Positions 15,391 to 25,097 of a DNA stretch of 64,000 nt are shown piece after piece. The DNA comes from Pueribacillus sp041725775 (lineage in GTDB: Bacteria; Bacillota; Bacilli; Bacillales; UBA6769): NCBI RefSeq assembly GCF_041725775.1, contig NZ_JBEUEL010000009.1, positions 31,059 to 95,058 on the forward strand, given 5' to 3'. Below the pieces are notes generated by a model. The model had not been told where the DNA came from, did no database searches, and worked only from the letters and a program-made list of their open reading frames with translations. Numbering within the stretch: position 1 is the first letter of the stretch; each line of letters starts with the position of its first letter. A program made the position numbers and the translations under genes.

Positions 15391-15939
15391 TCAAATAGGT
15401 TCTGTTTCACTATACCGAAAACTGAGATGGTACCAAAACGTCAAATTAATTATAGCATGAGTTTCAATAACTACATTTCTAATATATTTATCCAAGTTAT
15501 CAGAAAGCCCATATACATCAAGGTTTAGGTCAATGTTCAAATGGTGTGCTATTGTGTAAATAACAACAAGGAATGCTTCATTATTTTTAACGTATGGGTT
15601 TTCTTTTACTGAGAAATCATCGTTATCCACAGTGTTTAATATATACATTTTTACTTTATTAAATAAAGTGTCTTCACAATAAAAAGGGACACTACTGATT
15701 ACTTTTCTTTTAATATTTTCAATTGAGACCTCGTTTACAACCTTTCCATCATATAGAAAGTTTCTATTGCCAATTAATTCATTTTGTTTAGTAACAATTA
15801 TAAAATGTGTTCCTTCAACTGCTAATTGATTAATTATCCCTATTAATTCATTGTATGAACTTGCTTCAGCATATAATTCAGGTAATTCAATAATTACTAG
15901 CCTTATCTTATCGATCACTTTAACCGAATTGACTATCAC
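15391..15939 (-). CDS. Unrecognised protein with an NTPase-like N-terminal strand pattern, possibly truncated
   Basis: 182 residues, possible GTG start at 15939 with no visible ribosome-binding site and an in-frame stop just upstream. The beginning, KIRLVIIELPELY, followed by IINQLAVEGTHFIIVTKQ, resembles a Walker-B strand and the next strand of an ABC or P-loop ATPase, but no Walker A motif exists. The rest is AT-rich and unfamiliar. It may be the C-terminal remnant of a larger ATPase. Its codon use differs from the catabolic genes nearby, which suggests acquisition. Confidence 0.45.
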   Translation of the reverse strand: MIVNSVKVIDKIRLVIIELPELYAEASSYNELIGIINQLAVEGTHFIIVTKQNELIGNRNFLYDGKVVNEVSIENIKRKVISSVPFYCEDTLFNKVKMYILNTVDNDDFSVKENPYVKNNEAFLVVIYTIAHHLNIDLNLDVYGLSDNLDKYIRNVVIETHAIINLTFWYHLSFRYSETEPI

Positions 15940-16115
15940 GTTATTTCATTAAACAATACCTTCATGCTCTCCACACATTATCAATATCCAAAAAAGTGAT
16001 ACAACAAATCATTTTTAATTGATGCTTACCTTATAGACGTAAGTTTAGTTAAAATGTAACATAGCCAATATAAGATATGATTACTGGTTATACTATTTTT
16101 TTAAAGGAGGTCACT

Positions 16116-17186
16116 ATGCTCTCTTCTACATTCACAAAAAAACTAAACATTTCATACCCCATCATCCAAGCTCCGATGGCTGGTGGGATTACGACGCCTG
16201 AACTTGTTGCTGCGGTATCAAACGCTGGTGGACTCGGTTCGATTGGGTCAGGGTATATGACGCCAGATGCACTCTGCGAAGTCATTCAAAAGACGAAGGA
16301 TCGGACTGACCAGCCTTTTTCAGTTAATTTATTTGTTCCATCGGATGACGAAGTGACGTATTCACGAGAAGAACTTAAAGAGGCTGCTCAATTGCTACAC
16401 CCTTTCTATACTGAACTTGACATAGAGATTCAAGAACTGCCCACTGACTTTGAAGAGCCTTTTGAAGAGTTGATTGATGTTGTGATTGATGAAGGAGTTC
16501 CTATTGTTAGTTTTACATTTGGTATCCCTAGTGAAGAAACGGTTTCGAGGCTAAAACGAGCTGGTGCCTTTGTCATTGGTACAGCGACGACAGTCAATGA
16601 AGCGATCCATTTGGAAAAAGCGGGGATGGACGCGATTGTAGCTCAAGGAAGCGAAGCGGGCGGTCATCGCGGTACATTTTCAACGTCATATGAACAGGCA
16701 ATGGTCGGCACAATGGCACTCGTTCCCCAAGTTGTCGACCATGTGACAGTTCCGATCATTGCCGCTGGCGGGATTATGGATGCGAGAGGCGTTCTTGCCG
16801 CCGAAGTTCTTGGAGCATCTGCGGTCCAGCTTGGCACTGCCTTTCTTACATGCGAAGAAAGTGGTACGAATCCAATTCACCAAAAAACAATTTTGGAAAG
16901 TTTTGAAGATAGTACAGTTGTGACAAATGTATTCTCGGGTAAGCCTGCACGTGGGATTCATAACTATTTTATCGAACAAATGAATGATTATGAAGACGCG
17001 ATTCCTGCGTATCCTTTTCAAAATACATTGACACGTGCGCTTCGAAAAGAAGCTGGAAAGCAGCAAAATATTCAATTTATGTCGCTTTGGGCGGGTCAAG
17101 GTGCACGCCTAAGTAAAAAAACGAAAGCTGTCGATCTCATCAATTGGATTGTGCGAGAATATGAAAAGCTCGTTGCAAAAAAATAA
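16116..17186 (+). CDS. Nitronate monooxygenase family FMN protein
   Basis: A 356-residue TIM-barrel flavoprotein of the 2-nitropropane dioxygenase family. Hallmarks are PIIQAPMAGG near the start, AQGSEAGGHRG in the middle (with the conserved catalytic His) and AAGGIMDARG plus GTAFLTCEES for FMN phosphate binding. It oxidises alkyl nitronates such as propionate-3-nitronate using FMN and O2. ATG at 16116 is preferred because AAAGGAGG lies 5 bases ahead. It is monocistronic. A second, more distant member is at 48715-49692. Confidence 0.9.
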   Translation: MLSSTFTKKLNISYPIIQAPMAGGITTPELVAAVSNAGGLGSIGSGYMTPDALCEVIQKTKDRTDQPFSVNLFVPSDDEVTYSREELKEAAQLLHPFYTELDIEIQELPTDFEEPFEELIDVVIDEGVPIVSFTFGIPSEETVSRLKRAGAFVIGTATTVNEAIHLEKAGMDAIVAQGSEAGGHRGTFSTSYEQAMVGTMALVPQVVDHVTVPIIAAGGIMDARGVLAAEVLGASAVQLGTAFLTCEESGTNPIHQKTILESFEDSTVVTNVFSGKPARGIHNYFIEQMNDYEDAIPAYPFQNTLTRALRKEAGKQQNIQFMSLWAGQGARLSKKTKAVDLINWIVREYEKLVAKK

Positions 17187-17283
17187 CCCTTTCTAATATA
17201 CTTTTTATGTTAAAAATACATTTTTTTAAAAACGATGGGAAATATAATACTGAACAACATTTTTCTTAGAAAGGATGACAACA

Positions 17284-17631
17284 ATGGATAGAGACTTTAC
17301 AAATAAGGACGAAAGCATCGAATTGGAGCGCATTGAGAAAAAAATGGATGCAATGAGCCCTGAGAAGAAAGACGACATTCTTGATAATTTTAACCGCTTT
17401 AGATCGTATTTAAAAGATAAAGTTGATATGGGCGAAAGAATGGGAATGGATGAGCATCAGCTTGCTTCTGCAGCTGAAAAAGTCGCTAATTATTTAGCTC
17501 GCAATGAAGAGCCACAAAACCGTGAACAACACCTTTTAAAAGAAATGTGGCTTGTTGCGGATGATGATGAACGTCATAAACTTGCCCATATACTTGTGAG
17601 AATGGTTGACCAATCCAAAGGAACACATTAA
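17284..17631 (+). CDS. DUF3243 protein (YmfJ-like)
   Basis: A 115-residue soluble, highly charged helical protein. The pattern FRSYLKDKVDMGERMGMDEHQLASAAEKVANYLA followed by LLKEMWLVADDDERHKLAHILVRMV (shown only as key segments GERMGMDE and WLVADDDERH) fits DUF3243, whose function is not known. ATG at 17284 is chosen because AGAAAGGATG gives correct spacing; the ATG at 17275 overlaps that site. A strong terminator follows. Confidence 0.8.
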   Translation: MDRDFTNKDESIELERIEKKMDAMSPEKKDDILDNFNRFRSYLKDKVDMGERMGMDEHQLASAAEKVANYLARNEEPQNREQHLLKEMWLVADDDERHKLAHILVRMVDQSKGTH

Positions 17632-17639
17632 TTGATACA

Positions 17640-17670
17640 GGCAGAGCGAATATCATGCTCTGCCTTTTTT
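17640..17670 (+). terminator. Rho-independent terminator after the DUF3243 gene
   Basis: GGCAGAGC (17640-17647) pairs perfectly with GCTCTGCC (17657-17664), followed by TTTTTT. Confidence 0.92.
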
Positions 17671-17698
17671 ATGTAAGAAACGGTTTCAATACACAAAG

Positions 17699-18532
17699 TT
17701 AGATTTTGCTCGCCTCCAATAATGATTCCGATGTCGCTCCAATTCTTTCATATGTAGCATGTAACTCTTGCATACTTGCGTTATGTTCTTCAGTAAAAGT
17801 TGCAATTGTTTGAGTTGATTCGTTCATCATCTCAATTGCTTCTTGAATCACTTGGAGTTGTTTTTCGATTTCAAGGACGCGATCGTTACTATTTTCGGCT
17901 AAGTTACGAATTTCTTTCGCGACGACATTGAAACCTTTTCCCTGCTCCCCCGAGCGTGCTGCTTCAATCGAAGCATTTAAACCGAGAATGCTGGACTGTT
18001 TCGCAATTCCTCTAACAAGACCTAAAATTGAATAAATGTTTTCGATTTCAGCTTTCATTTTTTCCGATTGCGCTGAAAGCTCTTGAAGCCGAACAGCGAT
18101 ATCATTTGAAGCCGAGAGCATTTCTTCTGATGTTGCTGACATTTGCCGGACCGATGTCCCTAGTTCATTAGCTCCGTTACGAAGCATATCAACTTTTTCA
18201 ATAGAAGTAACTGCACTGATCACTCCAACTACCTCGTCACCGTCAAAAATCGGTTGAGCCGTTGCGATATACGGGATACCGAGTACTTCTGCTCCAACTT
18301 CCCTCTTCATGAACTTTCCCGTTCGCAAAACTGTGTACGATAAAATTCCTTTTAGCTCTTCCATCGAAGTGCCAACTTCAATGTTCAAATCAATCGTCTT
18401 TCCTGGTAATGCGTGTTCAACTTTCTCTTGGCTATACAGATAAAGGCAAGTATCTTCATGAAACGTTTTCTGAAAGTCTGCCATTGCATCTTTGATAAGT
18501 TTTAACTTTGGATGCAATCTTTTCACCCCCAT
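17699..18532 (-). CDS. Soluble methyl-accepting chemotaxis protein (YfmS-like)
   Basis: 277 residues with no transmembrane segment. Residues 1 to about 115 form a small sensing domain (RTGKFMKREVG, YIATAQPIFDGDEVVGVISAVTS resembles a PAS/Cache-type fold). The rest is a coiled-coil signalling domain with the hairpin tip QSSILGLNASIEAARSGEQG that contacts CheA/CheW. It would signal in the cytoplasm, like Bacillus YfmS. The start is uncertain: ATG at 18532 has a weak site, whereas GGGGGTG sits ideally before TTG at 18517. Confidence 0.88.
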   Translation of the reverse strand: MGVKRLHPKLKLIKDAMADFQKTFHEDTCLYLYSQEKVEHALPGKTIDLNIEVGTSMEELKGILSYTVLRTGKFMKREVGAEVLGIPYIATAQPIFDGDEVVGVISAVTSIEKVDMLRNGANELGTSVRQMSATSEEMLSASNDIAVRLQELSAQSEKMKAEIENIYSILGLVRGIAKQSSILGLNASIEAARSGEQGKGFNVVAKEIRNLAENSNDRVLEIEKQLQVIQEAIEMMNESTQTIATFTEEHNASMQELHATYERIGATSESLLEASKI

Positions 18533-18670
18533 GTTTATCTCTTATTCTAGTATAATATACAATTTTCGGAAAAATTAGTTCCTTTTTGCTATATTTTCAA
18601 TATGATTGTCAAAAGATGAAGAGTTTGTGATACTAAGAAAAGTGGCTACTGTTTATAGTGAGGGATCACA

Positions 18671-19255
18671 ATGACATACGTACAACTTTTTATTGCTTTT
18701 TTTCGGTCAGGCATTCTCGGGTATGGCGGTGGGCCAGCTGCAATACCACTCGTTTACCGAGAAGTTGTTGACACGTATAAATGGATGAATGATACAGAAT
18801 TTAGTGACGTGCTCGCACTTGCGAATACATTGCCTGGACCAATTAACACAAAAATGGCTGGCTATATTGGCTATCGTGTCGCTGGTTGGCTTGGGATGCT
18901 TGTTGCGGTGTTTGCCACCGTTATTCCGACAGTCGTTCTCATGGTTGTCTTACTTGTTTCCCTTTCATCTTTTAAAAATATAGATATCGTTGAAGGAATG
19001 ACAAAAGGAGTTGTGCCCGTCGTTGGTGTATTGATGGGCGTCTTAACGTGGGGATTCATTACTCAATCGACCAAAAAGCTTGGTCTGATCGCGGCTAGTC
19101 TCATGATTGGAGCGAGTCTTCTCCTTCTAGAATTTTTCGGGTTACATCCCGGATTTTTAATCATTGCCTTATTACTATTCGCACTATTGAAAAAAGATAA
19201 AAAAGAAGATTCTAGCGATGATCCAACGAAAGAAAAAGGAGTTCAATCTCGATGA
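18671..19255 (+). CDS. Chromate transporter (CHR family), first half-size subunit
   Basis: A 194-residue membrane protein of the CHR family. The conserved motif FRSGILGYGGGPAAIP is near residue 11 and GPINTKMAGYIGYR near residue 56; about five hydrophobic segments follow. Half-size CHR proteins are usually encoded in pairs that act together in chromate efflux, and the partner gene overlaps by 4 bp (ATGA). The charged tail (KKDKKEDSSDD) is cytoplasmic. A substrate other than chromate is possible. Confidence 0.88.
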   Translation: MTYVQLFIAFFRSGILGYGGGPAAIPLVYREVVDTYKWMNDTEFSDVLALANTLPGPINTKMAGYIGYRVAGWLGMLVAVFATVIPTVVLMVVLLVSLSSFKNIDIVEGMTKGVVPVVGVLMGVLTWGFITQSTKKLGLIAASLMIGASLLLLEFFGLHPGFLIIALLLFALLKKDKKEDSSDDPTKEKGVQSR

Positions 19256-19782
19256 TTTATTGGCACATTTTTCTCGCATTTTTTATTCCAGGTATTCTTG
19301 GATACGGAGGCGGACCCGCATCAATCCCATTAATTGAACAAGAAGTTGTCGGTCGTTACGCTTGGTTAACGACAAAAGAATTTGGGGAAGTTCTAGCCAT
19401 TGGTAATGCCTTACCTGGTCCGATAGCAACGAAAATGGCTGGCTATATTGGCTATGAAGTGGCGGGGATACCTGGTGCGTTCGTCGCTCTTTTTGCTACG
19501 GTTGCGCCATCCTTGCTCCTCATGATTTTTCTACTCGGAATTTTATATAAATTTAAAGATTCGCCGAAAGTGCAACGAATGACGGCTTACGTTCGACCTG
19601 TTATCGCTGTATTACTTGGTGTATTGACGTATCAGTTCTTTTCGCAATCCGTCATTGAATCTGGTGTTTGGCATTCACTATTTTTGATTGCTGCGAGTTA
19701 CTATTTGCTTGAAAAACGAAAAATTCACCCTGCGTTTGTTATCAGTGGTAGTCTTGTCTATGGAGCAATCTTTTTATCATAA
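19252..19782 (+). CDS. Chromate transporter (CHR family), second half-size subunit
   Basis: A 176-residue paralogue of the preceding protein with the same motifs, FIPGILGYGGGPASIP and GPIATKMAGYIGYE. The two presumably sit in antiparallel orientation in the membrane, as known for paired short CHR proteins. It is translationally coupled to the first gene and ends at a bidirectional terminator shared with meaB. Confidence 0.88.
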   Translation: MIYWHIFLAFFIPGILGYGGGPASIPLIEQEVVGRYAWLTTKEFGEVLAIGNALPGPIATKMAGYIGYEVAGIPGAFVALFATVAPSLLLMIFLLGILYKFKDSPKVQRMTAYVRPVIAVLLGVLTYQFFSQSVIESGVWHSLFLIAASYYLLEKRKIHPAFVISGSLVYGAIFLS

Positions 19783-19787
19783 TAAAA

Positions 19788-19816
19788 AACTCCGCTATAT
19801 CTGGCGGAGTTTATTT
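19788..19816. terminator. Bidirectional terminator between chromate transporter and meaB
   Basis: AACTCCGC (19788-19795) pairs with GCGGAGTT (19804-19811). A-rich sequence to the left and TTATTTTT to the right allow termination in both directions; the stem overlaps the meaB stop codon. Confidence 0.85.
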
Positions 19817-20815
19817 TTGGTTATCGTAGATTTCCATTATTTTCTTAACTGCAGCTGCTGGTGATAATTCAGCATGAAGAACATTGGAACGAATGTGAGG
19901 CAATTGTTTTTTCACTGCTTCATTTTCGAAAAAACGACGCTTTAATTCATCTTCTATCATCCAGTCCACCCACTCTAGTAGTTGTTCTTTCCGTCTTCGT
20001 TCAAACACACCTGAATCTTTCGTCACTTCTTCAAATTTTAAAATGACATCCCAAATGCCACGAATATTGTCACCTGTCATTGCTGAACACGTGAATGCTT
20101 TCGGTTTCCAGCCTTCCGTCGGCGATTGCAAAAAATATAAAATACGATTATATTCGGCTCGCGCCTGCAATGCTCGCTGCTTGTTGTCACCATCGGCCTT
20201 GTTAATAAAAATAGAATCAGCTAGCTCCATGACACCTTTTTTCATTCCTTGAAGCTCATCGCCTGCACCAGTAAGTGCAATAACGAGAAAGAAATCAACC
20301 ATTGAGCGAACAGTGACTTCGTTCTGTCCGGTTCCGACAGTTTCAATAATGATGACATCAAAGCCAGCCGCTTCGCAAATGAGCATCGTTTCACGCGTTT
20401 TTCGAGTCACTCCGCCGAGCGTACCACCTGAAGGAGACGGTCTGACGAAAGCTTTTGGATTGCGTGCAAGCTTCTCCATTCGTGTTTTATCACCGAGGAT
20501 GCTCCCACCTGTTACAGTTGAGCTAGGGTCTATCGCGAGAACGGCAACCTGATGCCCATCATCGCAAAGCATCGATCCAAACGCTTCAATGAGTGTGCTC
20601 TTTCCCGCTCCAGGAACACCTGTTATTCCAATGCGTATGGAGTTACCTGTGTGTGGCAATAACTTTTTTAATACTAGTTCTGCAAGCTCACGATGTTTTT
20701 TTGCATTGCTTTCGATAAGCGTTATTGTACGGGCTACCATCACACGATCACGAGAGAGCACTCCTTCTACGTAGTCATCAACGGTGAACGGTCTATGTCT
20801 TTTTTTCTTTGTCAT
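19811..20815 (-). CDS. meaB: Methylmalonyl-CoA mutase-associated GTPase MeaB
   Basis: A 334-residue G3E-type P-loop GTPase. Walker A is GVPGAGKST (about 61-69); other MeaB marks are DPSSTVTGGSILGDKTRM and ETVGTGQNE. It guards methylmalonyl-CoA mutase, gating adenosylcobalamin loading and protecting against inactivation. It overlaps mutB by 4 bp (ATGA), so the chaperone is made with the enzyme. Confidence 0.95.
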   Translation of the reverse strand: MTKKKRHRPFTVDDYVEGVLSRDRVMVARTITLIESNAKKHRELAELVLKKLLPHTGNSIRIGITGVPGAGKSTLIEAFGSMLCDDGHQVAVLAIDPSSTVTGGSILGDKTRMEKLARNPKAFVRPSPSGGTLGGVTRKTRETMLICEAAGFDVIIIETVGTGQNEVTVRSMVDFFLVIALTGAGDELQGMKKGVMELADSIFINKADGDNKQRALQARAEYNRILYFLQSPTEGWKPKAFTCSAMTGDNIRGIWDVILKFEEVTKDSGVFERRRKEQLLEWVDWMIEDELKRRFFENEAVKKQLPHIRSNVLHAELSPAAAVKKIMEIYDNQK

Positions 20816-22995
20816 ATTGTTTCGCTCAATCTTTCTTCAATTTTTTCAAGCACTTTTTGAGCCGCTACAGGAATGACTGTGCCTGGTCCGAAAATTTCAC
20901 ATGCACCATGTTCTTTTAGAAATTCATAGTCTTGAGGCGGGATGACTCCTCCGCAAAAGACAAGAATATCTTCTCGTCCGAGCTTTTCAAGTTCAGCGAC
21001 AAGCTTCGGAAGCAATGTTTTATGTCCGGCCGCAAGACTGCTCATCCCAATCGCATGGACATCATTTTCAACCGCTTGCAACGCTGTTTCTTCAGGTGTT
21101 TGAAAAAGTGGACCGATATCGACATCAAAACCGAGGTCGGCAAACGCAGTTCCAATAACTTTTGCTCCACGATCGTGTCCATCTTGCCCCATTTTTGCAA
21201 TCATAATCCGTGGACGTCTGCCTTCTTCTTCGAAAAATTCATCAGACATCCGTTTCACCCGTTCCACTTCTTCTTCAACTCCAAATTCAGAACTATACAC
21301 ACCGCTAATTGCTCGTATCGTCGCCCGATGGCGTCCGACGACCTTTTCATACGCATCGGAAATTTCACCGAGACTTGCCCGTGCACGTGCGGCATCAACT
21401 GCGAGAGTAAGTAAATTGCCTTCGCCAGTTTCGGCCGCTTTCGTAATGGCTTGCAATGCCGCTTGGACCTGTGTCTCATCTCGTTCAGCACGCAACTTTT
21501 TCAAACGTTCTTTTTGCGCTTCAAGAACAGCTGTGTTGTCAACTTCTAGAATGTCGAGTTCTTCTTCCGTTTCCGGACGATATTTGTTTACACCGATAAT
21601 CGCTTCTTTTCGAGAGTCAATCAGTGCTTGTCTACGAGCGGCAGCTTCTTCGATCCGCATTTTCGGCAAGCCTGTTTCGATCGCCTTTGCCATACCGCCA
21701 AGCTCATCAATTTCTTTTATATGTCCCCAAGCTTTTCTGACGAGTTCTGCTGTTAATCGCTCAACGTAATATGACCCGCCCCACGGATCGAGCACGTTCG
21801 TAATTCCTGTTTCTTCTTGTAAATGAAGCTGTGTATTACGTGCAATACGCGCTGAAAAATCTGTAGGTAAGGCAATTGCTTCATCAAGTGCATTCGTGTG
21901 CAGTGATTGAGTATGCCCAAGGGTGGCTGCAAGTGCTTCAATCGCGGTTCTCGTCACGTTGTTAAACGGATCTTGTGCTGTTAAACTCCAGCCAGATGTT
22001 TGGCTATGTGTACGAAGTGCCATTGACTTTTCATTTTTCGGATTGAACTGCTTCATCAGCTTTGCCCAGATGAGTCGTGCAGCACGCATTTTTGCGACTT
22101 CCATAAAATAGTTCATCCCGACCGCCCAGAAGAACGAAAGTCTCGGAGCGAATTTGTCAATATCAAGCCCTGCCTCTAGTCCCGTTCGTACATATTCAAG
22201 TCCGTCGGCAAGCGTGTAGCCAAGCTCTAAATCAGCAGTTGCCCCAGCTTCTTGCATATGGTAGCCTGAGATGCTAATCGAGTTAAACTTCGGCATATGC
22301 TCAGACGTGTACTTAAAAATGTCTGCAATAATCCGCATTGATGGGCCTGGTGGATAAATGTACGTATTCCGAACCATATATTCTTTTAAAATATCATTTT
22401 GAATCGTTCCTGACAGCTGATGTGGTTTCACACCTTGTTCCTCAGCTGCCACAATGTAAAACGCCATCACTGGTAGGACAGCGCCGTTCATCGTCATCGA
22501 TACTGACATTTGATCAAGTGGGATGCCATCAAATAAAATTTTCATATCTAAAATCGAGTCAACTGCAACACCTGCTTTACCAACGTCTCCAACGACACGG
22601 GGATGATCAGAGTCATACCCACGATGTGTTGCCAAATCAAATGCAATTGAAAGTCCTTTTTGCCCTGCAGCTAAGTTACGGCGATAAAACGCATTGCTTT
22701 CTTCAGCCGTCGAAAAGCCAGCATATTGTCTTACTGTCCACGGTCTTGTTTTATACATGGCAGGATACGGTCCTCGAAAAAACGGAGGAATGCCTGCAAC
22801 GTAATCAAGATGTTTCATACCTTCGATATCTTGCTTTGCGTAAACAGGGGCAACATCGATGCTTTCAAGCGTTTTAAAGAGAAGTTCATCTAGTGATTTT
22901 CCAGTTTCTTGTTTGGCAAGCTCACGCCATGTCTGGACATCACTCGGTTTCGTACGTACAGAATACGCGATTTTTGTAAAATCAGGCTTTGTCAA
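20812..22995 (-). CDS. mutB: Methylmalonyl-CoA mutase, large (catalytic) subunit
   Basis: 727 residues. The N-terminal TIM barrel begins with RPWTVRQYAGFSTAEESN, and EYMVRNTYIYPPGPS carries the arginine typical of methylmalonyl-CoA rather than isobutyryl-CoA mutase. The C-terminal domain has the cobalamin motif DGHDRGAK with GMSSLAAGHK. It interconverts (R)-methylmalonyl-CoA and succinyl-CoA, the last step in using propionyl-CoA from odd or branched chains. It overlaps mutA by 14 bp and meaB by 4 bp. Confidence 0.96.
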   Translation of the reverse strand: MTKPDFTKIAYSVRTKPSDVQTWRELAKQETGKSLDELLFKTLESIDVAPVYAKQDIEGMKHLDYVAGIPPFFRGPYPAMYKTRPWTVRQYAGFSTAEESNAFYRRNLAAGQKGLSIAFDLATHRGYDSDHPRVVGDVGKAGVAVDSILDMKILFDGIPLDQMSVSMTMNGAVLPVMAFYIVAAEEQGVKPHQLSGTIQNDILKEYMVRNTYIYPPGPSMRIIADIFKYTSEHMPKFNSISISGYHMQEAGATADLELGYTLADGLEYVRTGLEAGLDIDKFAPRLSFFWAVGMNYFMEVAKMRAARLIWAKLMKQFNPKNEKSMALRTHSQTSGWSLTAQDPFNNVTRTAIEALAATLGHTQSLHTNALDEAIALPTDFSARIARNTQLHLQEETGITNVLDPWGGSYYVERLTAELVRKAWGHIKEIDELGGMAKAIETGLPKMRIEEAAARRQALIDSRKEAIIGVNKYRPETEEELDILEVDNTAVLEAQKERLKKLRAERDETQVQAALQAITKAAETGEGNLLTLAVDAARARASLGEISDAYEKVVGRHRATIRAISGVYSSEFGVEEEVERVKRMSDEFFEEEGRRPRIMIAKMGQDGHDRGAKVIGTAFADLGFDVDIGPLFQTPEETALQAVENDVHAIGMSSLAAGHKTLLPKLVAELEKLGREDILVFCGGVIPPQDYEFLKEHGACEIFGPGTVIPVAAQKVLEKIEERLSETI

Positions 22996-25087
22996 TGTTC
23001 AGCACCCCTTTCTTTCTTTGCAATTGGACGAGAACGTCATATACGTTCGACTTAGCATGAATGGTATCAGCAAGCCCTGCTTGTTTGTATCGAGATAATT
23101 CTTCGTTTGATAGATTTCCTGCCACATACACCGTCGTTTTTTCCGATGCTAATTTTTCTAACAATACAGGAACAGCTTCTCGGTATATGTCATCTTTTGA
23201 ACAAATGACAATCGTACCTGCTCGAGATTCCCTTGCTGCTACCACAACCTCTTCTATTGTTGCGAAACCATTGTTTGAAACGACTTCAAATCCGCCAACT
23301 TCAAAAAAACTACTCGCGAAATCTGCACGTGGTTTGTAGTCCGCAATCGGTCCGACATTCGCAAGAAATACTTTTTCACGCTTTCCCGTTTTTTCAAGAT
23401 GACGTTCCATTGCAAGCCGCAGCTGTTCAAACGGCTCTGCTCCCCGTTTTTGCGGAATGCTTTCGATTGTCGTTGAAGTTTGTTCAAGCTGCAATGCGTG
23501 AAGAATATCGACGATTGTCGTACCGTCGCTAGCTGCTTCAATGGCATTATCAAAAATCGTTTTTCCTGTTACATCAAGCGACAGAGCACGCTTCTTACTC
23601 TGTTTTTGTTCAATTTTCTCTCCTTGCTGTTCGCTTTCGATTTGGACAACTTCAAATGGATTTGCATATTTATTAGTACCGACAAACACGTCTTTACGAT
23701 GTTTAATATTTTTATCGCGTTTCGCTGCTATTTCCGCTATTTTTGCTTGAGGAAACCCTAATCGAAGAGCCGCAAACATCCCACCTTTTTCCTCAACGTG
23801 TTGAAACAGTTCCCATGACTTTTTCGCAATTTCATCAGTTAGTGCTTCGACATACCATGAGCCGCCAGCTGGATCATTCACTTTTCCGAGATGCGCTTCC
23901 TCCTGTAAAATAATTTGCGTATTTCTCGCAACTCTTCGTGAAAAGTCAGTCGGCATTTGTGTCAGTTCATCGAATGGTGCGATGTGCATACTGTCAACAC
24001 CACCGACTGCACCCGCAAATGCTTCGATTGCCCCTCGTAAAATGTTTACGTGCGGATCATAGATCGTTTTATTCCATTTCGACGTTTCAGCATGAATAAA
24101 CATTCGTTGCGCTTTGTCGTTACCGCCAAACGCTTTCACGATATTTGCCCAAAGCATGCGAGCTGCACGAAACTTAGCAATTTCCATAAAAACATTCGAG
24201 CCGATTGAAAACGAAAATGTCATTCGGCAAGCCACTTCATTTATCGTCAGTCCACGCTTCAGCATATTTTCAACGTATTCAACCGCTGTGGCCAGTGAAA
24301 ATGCGAGCTCTTCAACAGCACTTCCGCCACCGTTATGGTATGGTTGGCCTTGTACAAGAAGCGTAGATAATTGCGGAATATGGTGCACCGCCCATTCAGT
24401 AGTAATAGCGAGCGTATCATAAATCGATGTGAGCGAATAAGGGAGTGAGCCATTTTCGACGAGTAACCCGAGCGGATCAGCTGCTACTGTTCCTTTAACA
24501 TCGCCAAGAAACACTCGTTTCTCTTTCAAATGAGCTGCAAATGATGCGAGAAATGGGAGTGATATCGCATGTGTAGAAACATACACTGGAAAGTGCTCAA
24601 GATTAATATTTTCAAAGAGAATATTTAAGTCTTCGATGTCTTGAACGACTACCCCTTTTTGTTCATTTACCATCGTCGTGTCATGGAGTACAAAATGGAC
24701 ACTCGTTTGCCCATGTTCAAGATCATGTTGTATCGCTTCATTCGCTTTTTTAGGTTGCTGATAAGCGATCTTTTGATTTACAATCCATGGCTCATCTTGA
24801 TTGCGAACCGACGTCGTGCCACGCTGAAACGGAAAAAAGCCAGGAAGTGAATCAATATACAGCAACGGTTCGAGCACTTCTTTTTGATACATCGGTTGCA
24901 ATGTAATGCCTTCATATGTTTTCGTTAAAAGCTTTTCAAACGATGCACCTTTTAACGATTTTTCAGTGATGTTTTTCCATTCTTCATACGTAGGAACTGG
25001 AAATTCATTAATTTCATTTAACACTTCTTGTAACGTTTTTTCGCTCATCTTGTCGCGCTCCCTTGTCGATGAAGACATAGGAAACAC
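22982..25087 (-). CDS. mutA: Methylmalonyl-CoA mutase, small (structural) subunit
   Basis: 701 residues, homologous to MutB along its length but without the cobalamin-binding DxHxxG motif in its degenerate C-terminal domain, as expected of the non-catalytic subunit. The start is uncertain: GTG at 25087 has AAAGGAG at good distance, ATG at 25078 is too far, and ATG at 25048 has a weaker AGGGAG. It is the first enzyme gene of the operon, 10 bp after its tetR gene. Confidence 0.94.
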   Translation of the reverse strand: MFPMSSSTRERDKMSEKTLQEVLNEINEFPVPTYEEWKNITEKSLKGASFEKLLTKTYEGITLQPMYQKEVLEPLLYIDSLPGFFPFQRGTTSVRNQDEPWIVNQKIAYQQPKKANEAIQHDLEHGQTSVHFVLHDTTMVNEQKGVVVQDIEDLNILFENINLEHFPVYVSTHAISLPFLASFAAHLKEKRVFLGDVKGTVAADPLGLLVENGSLPYSLTSIYDTLAITTEWAVHHIPQLSTLLVQGQPYHNGGGSAVEELAFSLATAVEYVENMLKRGLTINEVACRMTFSFSIGSNVFMEIAKFRAARMLWANIVKAFGGNDKAQRMFIHAETSKWNKTIYDPHVNILRGAIEAFAGAVGGVDSMHIAPFDELTQMPTDFSRRVARNTQIILQEEAHLGKVNDPAGGSWYVEALTDEIAKKSWELFQHVEEKGGMFAALRLGFPQAKIAEIAAKRDKNIKHRKDVFVGTNKYANPFEVVQIESEQQGEKIEQKQSKKRALSLDVTGKTIFDNAIEAASDGTTIVDILHALQLEQTSTTIESIPQKRGAEPFEQLRLAMERHLEKTGKREKVFLANVGPIADYKPRADFASSFFEVGGFEVVSNNGFATIEEVVVAARESRAGTIVICSKDDIYREAVPVLLEKLASEKTTVYVAGNLSNEELSRYKQAGLADTIHAKSNVYDVLVQLQRKKGVLNIDKA

Positions 25088-25097
25088 TTCACTCCTT

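Noticed and set aside
15391..15939. Thought of as a Csn2-like CRISPR protein because of ATPase-like strands and AT-rich DNA
   Set aside because: No CRISPR repeats or cas genes nearby, and the order of strands does not match Csn2 as I know it.
22338..22877. 179-codon plus-strand frame inside mutB
   Set aside because: It is the antisense shadow of a highly conserved gene with biased codons; same for long frames opposite thiolase, dehydrogenases, glcB and chemoreceptor genes.
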